Part shown: positions 56,713 through 64,000 of the stretch, piece after piece
How the letters are laid out: each line of letters begins with the position of its first letter
Numbering within the stretch: the stretch's first letter is position 1
Origin: Glandiceps talaboti
Lineage: Eukaryota > Hemichordata > Enteropneusta > Spengelidae
Direction of reading: 5' to 3'
DNA: 64,000 nucleotides
Assembly (NCBI RefSeq): GCF_964340395.1
Contig: NC_135550.1
Coordinates: 20,606,676-20,670,675 of the forward strand
Translations under genes and position numbers: made by a program
The notes under the pieces: generated by a model
Told to the model about the DNA's origin: nothing
The model's database searches: none
The model's input: the letters and a program-made list of their open reading frames with translations, nothing else

Positions 56713-59700
56713 CTTTTCAACAAATCAACAAGCAAAACAGACATGATATCCAATCTACCTACTTACTTACTTAGTCCTAATAACCAGATGATTATGTAAA
56801 ACTTGTATTCCTTGTATTTTGGGTCAATGGCCTTTGGCTAAAATACAGTGACTATATAATAGCCAGATGTTATCCATTATAAATATCAGAATTAGAAGTG
56901 CATACATGTACATACCTCTTTCTTTTTCCTACCTAGAATACTGTCCATACGTGTTTCCTAGAAGTAACATTCAAAGACATAAAAGTCAAGCACGATCTCA
57001 AACAATATCTGAACAAAAGGTACAACAAAATCAATTTTCATGAAGAAACCTTTACAAACCCCTTGAATTCATGTTTTAAATTCTTTTATCAAATTTACCA
57101 ATATAATAATCGTGCGTACACATGAAACAAATTCAAACTCACATCAAACAAATTCAGGAGAGAAGTGTTGCAGTGCATTGATATAGAGAAGAGAACATCC
57201 TTTTCCCCACAGGTTTCCAAGCATAATAATGTGCAACCTTTTCACCAACACATTCAAAATGGTGATAATTTCCTTAACACAAAAGTAACCAAGTACCCTT
57301 GATAGCCATTCAAAATAGGCAAATTCCTTTAACCCCTTATTTTTAAAAACTCAACCACCAAAAACTAACCAATTCTTCCTTTCCATGCCATGCCATGCCA
57401 TGCCATGCAAAGCACAATCACCGTACTGTAGCTCATGCATATCATCTACATCCAACAGGCTATTATCAATTTTGAAACTGTTCAAATTATGTCATCATTC
57501 TGGTTTAACTTTCCTGATTTAAAATCAACATCTTAGCAAAAACTTTATTTATCATGCTAGAAAGCTGTTAAAATCTTGGCAGATATTACATTTGCTCTTT
57601 TTTTTTAAGCACATGCCAACGTGTAAGCAGATGATTGAATACTGCCATGAAAAGCCTGAAATGCGGTTTGGTGACTTCCAAAATTTACAAAACGCAGAAT
57701 TTGAAATGTATTTGTGTTTGTCCTTAGGTGTATCTTTCCACATATTTAAGTTGACCCAAGTCAAAATACATTGTATGTAGAGAATACCACAGTACTATAA
57801 GTACCATTTAGTAATGAGAGATAAGGAAGACTGGATTTGACTTACCAGATAGTTAGCAACTGTTACAGTTAATTACACAACAATGCATCATTCTCAAAAG
57901 AGGGCAAGATGTCGATGATATGTGATTAGAAGTTGGAAGCCAAACTATGCAGTGCCTCAAATAGGTGTAATATGGCTTGCAAAAACACACACAGAGATAC
58001 AACTGAAACATTACTTACTTCATGTAACATGTATAGGTGAAATTGGCTTACTTGTTCTGAAAGAGCATCCGGTTCTACAGTCAGTCTCCTACGATCTGAA
58101 CATAACGCAAGGTATGGTCAGCTAAATGGACAATAACATTTCTAGCTTATGTCATTTCCCCAATATATTTCTTTGTTCAGCCAAGGAAAATACAAGTGAC
58201 CTAAGGGGCTTTGTCACTACAAGTCACCAAATGAGTAGTGACAACCCTTAGGTCATGAGTAATAATTTCCAGCTGAATAAAGAAATATATTAGAGAATAA
58301 GATAATCATACCAGCACCAGTAATATCAAAGAAAATATCAGGGAAAGTAATGGCAATTTTGAATGTTTTGACTCATATTTCGAACACAGCAGAACAAGTG
58401 ATGTAGACACATGCTGCCGTGACATAAATGACCAGCATATACAGTCCATATTTTTTTGTTCAACTTGACTTGTGCATGGTATAATAAGCTATATCTATTG
58501 CCATGACTGATAGATTTATCATTGTAATGACTGGGGCAGACAAAACATTTATTCAAATAGTGAAACAATAGAGAAAGGCCAAGGGTGACAGAAAGAGTAC
58601 AACATATGTACAGTTACTGGGATGACCGAATGGAGACAGGCAAGGTGATTTTAATATTTATATAGCACACATATTAAAGGGGAAAAAAAAGAAGGAATAT
58701 TTGACTGTTATGTCCATTTAAAAAGAAACCATTATGTAAAGTGTTCACTTTTTCCTAGAGAATTGTTTGCAATAACTTTATTCTTCTATGAGCTTCTCCC
58801 TCTTTGTGATCATAATTAAAAGACCACACAATATGATGTAAAAAAATAGAAGTAATGAAATTTGAACACATCAAAAGCATATTAACTGTTACCAAGGTGA
58901 CATCAGCAACACTGCAAAACACACAGGAAGAGAGTCTGAAATGGACTAAAGCCACATACAAATGTTATGAAAGAGTATTGAGTATGCAAGTACAGGATAT
59001 ACATGTATAGGGAATACATTGTTATACAGGGTACACATTTATTGTAGCTAGCAGTATGACTAACAACATTGACGAGAGATAACATGACTTAGTTTCAGTA
59101 CAGAACAAGACTGTAATAGCAGAATGCAATGTTGATATATCGTTTCACTTACCCATACACTCTGCTAATCTTAACTGAATGGCACCGTTGTCCTCCCACT
59201 CAGATTTCACCTTAAATCCTCTGTCATCGACCCTCTGAGCCCATCGTCCTCTGGGCTGGGACGGACTGCTGTATGTATGAGGACTGGCAACCTGCTCACC
59301 TGATACCTGCGGCACACAAATACAATATTATACATCATGAAAAAATGGCAATTAAAAATGAATAATTACTTGTATTAATTAATCAAATTCGATTTAATGT
59401 GTATCATTAGCAAACTAAGCAACCATCAACTTTGTACTTAATTTGAAACAGAACATTAAATTTGACAATACATCCTCACTTTCTGAATACTTGATTTGAA
59501 ACAGAACATTGAATTTGAGAGTACTGTCTCACTTTCTTCCACATTCTTTTTAAAAGGACAACACTCGTAGCTGCAATTAGCAAACATTACAAGACGTGTA
59601 CATCACAAATCACAAAGGCTGCTGCGTAATCTGATATGAAGTCAACAAGTGAAAATGTTTACTTACCTGTTTCTTTGCCCACGATGGTAGCTGTCCAACA

Positions 59701-62700
59701 CTGAATCGATAGTCTGGGGCTTCAGCTGTACCTATGGAGAATATAGCAAAGTTTGGATCAAAAGGTTGCACTTTGGTGAAAAATCTAGTTACACATTCAG
59801 AACATCACTATTGCTAAATAGCTAACAAACAAATTTGTGGTCAGACATTTGATCTTGAGCTTGACATCAAGAACTCACCAACATTGACCCTTTGTTTCTC
59901 AAGTGTTCTTCCTGACTCTTGATATGTGGTAGGCTGTAACAGGGATTCCCTAGCTGGTCCAAACCTTCCACCCAATAATTCGTCTAGTGGATTCACGCTA
60001 CCATCTATGGTAGTCAAACCAGATCCAGCATCAGATGTCTGCTTTGTATGTATGACCCTGGGAACAGCTGTGTAAGTACCTCTCCTGGAACTACAAATGC
60101 CAACAAAAGCTGGTCATATAACAGTAGCCTTTTGAATAAATGGCATTGAGGTTTGGAAAAACATGATAAAGTTCAATATCAAGTTGCTAAAAGTTGCTGT
60201 AAAAATGTGTCAAGTGAGGCAATTTATCTCAAGCCACCTATGGCTCTAATGTCACATGCGTTTGTAAACGAAGTAACTGACACAATAATATTCAAATTTA
60301 CCATGTACATGTACAAGACTAAATCAAAATTGCCAAGATATACTGAAAGTGTGTACATTCCCCTACTTCCAATCCTCACCATATTTACATCTTCAATGTG
60401 GTTAATTTCATTTTCTATCACTAATACAATGTACAAAGCACTGCTCCTTACCTTAATCTGGAATGTGCTGGCTGTTGCTTTTGTGCTGTTCCCATCTCAG
60501 CAAGCCGTTCTTTCATATTTTGAGTGAACATGATAGGTAACTTCCACACAAATATACAACTGAAATAAACAATACACCTCAATCCTTTTAGTATTAACTA
60601 TATACACTCATAGGATCAAAGGACCCTGTCACACTTCCATCGTTTGAAACTGAGTGTGTTCTGAAAACAGAATCACTTTGAGATTGAAGAATATATCATC
60701 GGACTCGTGTGTAAAAACATGGTTCACCGTCAGTAGGATTTTTGTCATCTTAAAATAGTTTCAATAGTTTAAGGCATACCACAAGCCACTCCAGGGAAAG
60801 GTTACTGCTGTCTACAGTGCTGTGATCAATAGCCTTCATTCAAGCATTGTGTGTATTGATATAGAGGTGAATAATAGATTAGGGTGGATCAACCCTAAAC
60901 TTTTTGTAAAATTCAGATGTTAAAGACCCATACACTTTATGTAAATATGTACACTGTTGACTATTTGGAAGAAGGCTGGAGATTCATGTAATAAACCTCT
61001 TCTGCAATGTTAAGTTTTGATATTTCTTGTTCTGAAGTGTTGGTGTTAGTGTTTAAATTTGAATGAACTTCACATGTATGAAATATATGAAGTTTAATTT
61101 ATTGAAATCATTTGAAAGTAGGGATATTCATATACCAAATTCGTTTGTAATAGGGACATTTATCCTTTCATGGCTTACTCAAGGAGGTTGAACCCACGAG
61201 TCAAATTATGATTGTCAAAGCAGATTAAAAGGGTAGTTGACATTGAAAGCATAGAAATCAAACACAAAGAAGGGATTTCATGAATAGCTGTGTACATAAA
61301 GACAACATTGCCAAGTATGGTTACTCAATGGAAACTGACTCCCTAGTCCACTTTTGTACTGGGGGGTTGCACACCTATAATATATTATACACTACATAGA
61401 CAGATTTCATGCCAGAGGGGTTACACACCAATCATAAATGATACAGTCATCGAAAGATTTTGATATCAGGTCAAACTTCTGGAAAAATTAAGAGATTTAT
61501 ATTCAACTTACCCATCTCCTGATACAGACACCACATGTTTTAAGTCTGGAGAAAACTTAAGACCCGTTACCAGTTCTGCAATTAAAAGAATTAATTCAAT
61601 ACAACGAACCTCATGCAAAGTAAGAAACTAAAATACATTTTTTTTAAATCCAAATTTCCCTCACTGTAGTCATAAAAGTCACACATTTTGTGATGTACAA
61701 ATACAGTGACTAACATTCAACATGGTCATTATTTTCTGTAAATGGGTTTTCTAGCCAAGCTTTCCTTTTCACCATAAACATCTTAGACAGGAGAAGTATC
61801 AGCAAAGCCAAAACAACTACACACATATCATAATCAGTTTGCTCCTGACAACATACAGTGACTTTGAATTGAGTCAAGACAAAATTTGCATGTTTAGAAA
61901 CTCACTGTATTTCTTTTGGGTCTTGGGTTAATGCTATAAATTATGTGTCTTTACTTACCAGAATGGCCAAACATGGTAGCAACACATTCACCTGCATAGA
62001 AATCATACACAGATAGTGTCTTGTCTGAACAGCTGGTAGCAGCATACACACCAGATGGATCGACCTCTACACGAATCAGTGTACCATCATCACTCAGTGA
62101 ACCTTTGTAAGCTTTCTTCTGTTTGCCGCTCCTGATGTTGTATATCCTGAATAGAATAGTAGAAGTAGAAACATTTCAAATAACAATATTTTAACAAGTT
62201 GATATGGTGTGTGGAAGTATTGGAAATATGAGATGGAGAGAGAGCTATTGGTATTGGTCAGTTATCTGCTGTGTATTGCAGATATGGGGGGGGGGGGGAG
62301 AAAACAAAGTAAATCAATAACTTAACCACATGAGGGCATACATCACAAGTACAACTGCTGGAGAACATTTTCAAACATGCACATTTTTCCTATTGTTATA
62401 TTGGACTCATGGAAAAAGCCCCACCCTAACCCCCACTAGATAGATAGAAAAAAAATTTCAGCATTACCTAAGGTTTCTGTCTTGACATGCAACCACTACA
62501 TTTTTCTTGGCGGCATCTAACGCCATGTCATATAGGGTGGTTTTACCATTCACATGATGATTACGCAGGAACTGCCTGTCTGGACCCTGTCACACAAAAC
62601 AAGATAACACAATGAGACATTATTTTAAAGTTTATTGAAAACTTGCAAATATTCAGGGGCACAACACTGTCTACAGGTTTTATGGACTACAATGATAGAA

Positions 62701-63839
62701 ATTAAATGAACAGGGGATTATTGATCCAGTCTATTCAGAGTTATTATGTAACTGCATTAATACATGTAACAATAATACCAGCAGTCAGGAATATAGTTTG
62801 GAATTATATTATAACATACCCTTGTTGCTGTTCTGAACATGATTGATTTATCAGCTCCACAGCTGATCATATGAAGTTCATCATTCTGACCTATGAAACA
62901 AAAAAACACAATGTCATGACAAACGAATTTGTGATATTCAAAGACACGTCAAAGCACGTTACTCTTATACTAGAAATTGTGAAATTTCTAATTGTATGGT
63001 ATTTTAAGGCTAGGTTAAAAATATTGGTGAACTCATGGTTAAGGCAGGCTGATAAGCCCAGACCGATATTATTATCGTCTAATGGTGTGGTGGTCTGGAT
63101 TAACTTTCCTACTCAAGGTACTTTCGTTTCTTATAATAGAACAGTCACACAGATTGACGGCTAGGGCTGGACAGGTATCTTCTTTACATGTGAAGTCTTG
63201 CATATCAGCTACAAATCATTTTCTACTGCATAACTGACCAGTATAATGCAGAAGGTAACTGATGAACAGATATGATCTTGGCATATCAAAGAAATGTTTG
63301 ATATTATTAAACACCACTGTACTGACCTGTAAATTTGACTGATGTTATGGAGGAAGAATGATCATCCAGAGTTTGCAGTAATGAGAAATCTTCTTGTATA
63401 TTGAAGATGTGTATAAGCCTGTCTCTACTGGCTGATGCAAGTAGTTTGCTGCCTGTGTGACAAGAAATATTATAGAACAATGTCAAAAACTAAACTTTGA
63501 CACAAAATTAGACATTCAAACAAGCACACAACATAATTTGATAAGCTGGGAGTTTTCAAATTGCAAATCTTGTTCATTCTGCGACAAATGGTGCTGTTTA
63601 TCAGTATCATTAACATTAATGAAACTCACCTGATTCTGGTTTGGAATATTCCAGACATAACACTTCTGCGTCGTGGGCTTCAATCTTCAGTATCTCATCG
63701 TTGAAATGGAAGTCATAGATATGTACATTGCCAGACCTGTCACCTGCTGCCAACTGCTGTCCATTGGGGCTGATGCAAAGACACCGAACTCCTTTCTTGT
63801 CCTCACTGGATGTGGGATCTGCCTTGTCAGTGCCACTAA
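45337..63839 (-). CDS. MAPKBP1: MAPKBP1/WDR62-type WD40 scaffold, 22 C-terminal-side exons, 5' end outside window
   Basis: Large WD40 scaffold; vertebrate paralogues bind JNK-pathway kinases, and WDR62 acts at spindle poles. Exons in transcript order: 63839-63630, 63452-63327, 62890-62820, 62586-62468, 62146-61959, 61575-61512, 60559-60452, 60090-59879, 59731-59667, 59306-59153, 58095-58052, 56957-56916, 56362-56240, 55572-55310, 55055-54928, 53869-53575, 53021-52952, 52590-52525, 51984-51327, 47589-46453, 46000-45912, 45660-45337. Frames close at every junction, giving 1517 residues. Key matches: [73 protein letters not shown], and a C-terminal [16 protein letters not shown]. Which vertebrate paralogue it resembles more cannot be settled; invertebrates usually have one gene, so the symbol is approximate. 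The first propeller lies right of the window. Confidence 0.9.
46453..47589 (-). CDS. MAPKBP1: MAPKBP1/WDR62 1.1-kb disordered exon
   Basis: 379 codons with no stop between an acceptor TTTTTCAG|GG and a donor CAAG|GTACG. The first half is basic, rich in Arg, Ser and Thr ([55 protein letters not shown]). The second half is strongly acidic and Glu/Lys-rich ([33 protein letters not shown]). SRRSMSDPR fits a basophilic kinase or 14-3-3-type site. I recognise no folded domain; this is typical of the long variable tail in this family. Confidence 0.88.
49990..50084. mobile_element. ~95-bp foldback element, copy 2, with 10-bp target-site duplication
   Basis: Same ends as the copy at 26709 (AGTCTGTAAGGTACG and CGTATCTTACAGTCT) and the same core GGAGGCCGGTGAGGGCGAAA. 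TGTCAAGGAT occurs just outside both ends (49980-49989 and 50086-50095). It differs from copy 1 mainly by a 6-8 bp deletion before GGAGGCC. Confidence 0.85.
51166..51235. repeat. GACACA hexamer array
   Basis: About 11 GACACA units in the MAPKBP1 intron, about 90 bp downstream of the exon 51984-51327 donor in transcript direction. Confidence 0.93.
51327..51984 (-). CDS. MAPKBP1: MAPKBP1/WDR62 large disordered exon
   Basis: 658 bp, 219 codons plus one base. Starts [20 protein letters not shown] and is hydrophilic throughout, with a run [20 protein letters not shown] and basic SP-containing segments ([35 protein letters not shown]). If the donor at 51326 were not used, the frame would run only four more codons (KSVV) to a stop at 51310, so retention would give a shortened protein. 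A hexamer array lies about 90 bp downstream of this donor. Confidence 0.88.
52525..60559 (-). CDS. MAPKBP1: MAPKBP1/WDR62 middle region: conserved motifs and acidic linkers
   Basis: Twelve small exons after the propeller. Conserved islands are NMKERLAEM (60559-60452), [12 protein letters not shown] (59731-59667) and [12 protein letters not shown] (59306-59153); vertebrate MAPKBP1 has an equivalent RGRW block. Two very acidic segments follow: 56362-56240 ([18 protein letters not shown]) and 55572-55310 ([16 protein letters not shown]). Exon 53021-52952 has six consecutive Gly, and 52590-52525 encodes [20 protein letters not shown], probably a helix. Two exons (44 and 42 bp) are very small; the 42-bp exon (56957-56916) is a multiple of three in phase 0 and could be skipped without a frameshift, as could 56362-56240 (123 bp). 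Confidence 0.85.
53891..54297. repeat. MAPKBP1: GTGTT/GGGTT pentanucleotide array beside a MAPKBP1 acceptor
   Basis: Pentamers of GTGTT with GGGTT, GCGTT, GCATT and TACTA variants over 400 bp, with larger blocks that recur (GTTACTATGTGTTGGGTT). The acceptor of exon 53869-53575 is only about 20 bp away, so its branch point probably lies in or at the edge of the array. GGGTT occurs six times in a row at 54080-54110. Confidence 0.93.
55784..56139. mobile_element. 356-bp near-perfect palindrome with TTAA ends in a MAPKBP1 intron
   Basis: Left end TTAAAGTGGCCATATGGATG, right end CATCCATATGGCCACTTTAA; symmetry centre at 55961/55962 in GTACGTAC. Arms of about 178 bp are nearly identical, far better kept than those of the 3003-3480 element, suggesting recent insertion or conversion between arms. 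No coding sequence. Confidence 0.9.
56669..56709. repeat. TG microsatellite
   Basis: About 20 TG units in a MAPKBP1 intron. A short CATGC run (about five units, 57384-57406) lies 700 bp further on. Confidence 0.95.
58150..58480 (-). mobile_element. ~330-bp dispersed repeat with nested foldback, copy B (MAPKBP1 intron)
   Basis: Reverse-oriented homologue of 29515-29855. The foldback half pairs CCAAGGAAAATACAAGTGAC with the diverged GACCTAAGGG and CAGCTGGAAATTATTACTC side. Confidence 0.82.
61512..63839 (-). CDS. MAPKBP1: MAPKBP1/WDR62 WD40 propeller exons
   Basis: Six exons hold the last WD40 repeats: [38 protein letters not shown], a SITSVKFT repeat, [75 protein letters not shown], finishing [11 protein letters not shown] in the next exon. 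The order follows the second half of the vertebrate MAPKBP1 WD40 region without gaps. The codon split at 63839 shows that an exon contributing one base lies further right. Confidence 0.92.
62286..62299. repeat. G homopolymer
   Basis: About 13 consecutive G in a MAPKBP1 intron; likely length-variable or poorly assembled. Confidence 0.85.
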
Positions 63840-64000
63840 CTGTCAGTTTTGGGGGGTTCAAAGCAAGGGGAGAGAAAAACAAGAAGCCATGCAGTAATAC
63901 CATGCAATCAACATGCAAAGAGCTGCCACTTTGAACTCGGCACAACTTGCTGTTAGCTTTTTGGTGATAATCCATGGAATGACCAGGGTCTATAGGTGTA

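Noticed and set aside
62871-63164. 97-codon plus frame in a MAPKBP1 intron
   Set aside because: No recognisable domain; only its start overlaps a MAPKBP1 exon, and nothing supports expression.

Overview
This is AT-rich, intron-rich nuclear DNA from an animal. Every coding exon I place joins its neighbours through GT-AG introns with a continuous reading frame, and the proteins match animal families well. The gene content and the marine-invertebrate style of dispersed and tandem repeats suggest a non-vertebrate bilaterian; I cannot resolve the phylum.

Layout. (1) 2122-19382, plus strand: the 3' twelve exons of an MSK-type kinase (RPS6KA5/4 family). The exons for the start of the N-terminal kinase lobe are left of the window. 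The last exon carries an unusual Ser/Thr/Pro/Gln/Asn-rich tail of about 465 residues. (2) 19383-28709: MSK 3' UTR plus intergenic DNA with tandem and mobile repeats. (3) 28710-30811, minus: PRORSD1-like prolyl-tRNA editing-domain protein, two exons, complete. (4) 30997-37145, plus: BROX, ten exons, complete, ending in a CAAX box. PRORSD1 and BROX are head to head with 185 bp between start codons; that spacer holds a perfect CRE and a perfect DR4 nuclear-receptor half-site pair. (5) 37146-45336: convergent 3' regions and a composite repeat. (6) 45337-63839, minus: 22 exons of a MAPKBP1/WDR62-type WD40 scaffold; the N-terminal exons are right of the window.

MSK (downstream of ERK/p38) and MAPKBP1/WDR62 (JNK scaffold) both act in MAPK signalling, but nothing here shows that their proximity is functional.

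The non-coding part is the more unusual. Three tandem arrays begin at or next to splice sites: a GTAT array that starts in the donor of BROX exon 5, a 75-bp minisatellite that copies the donor of BROX exon 6 repeatedly, and a pentanucleotide array 20 bp from a MAPKBP1 acceptor. There are two large TTAA-ended palindromes (478 and 356 bp). A ~100-bp foldback element occurs twice, each with a target-site duplication and a sequence resembling a decayed hammerhead-ribozyme core. A ~330-bp dispersed repeat contains a nested foldback. A 42-bp minisatellite of about 30 units is open in several frames. All coordinates were read by eye; exon ends should be exact where the frame closes, repeat ends are approximate.
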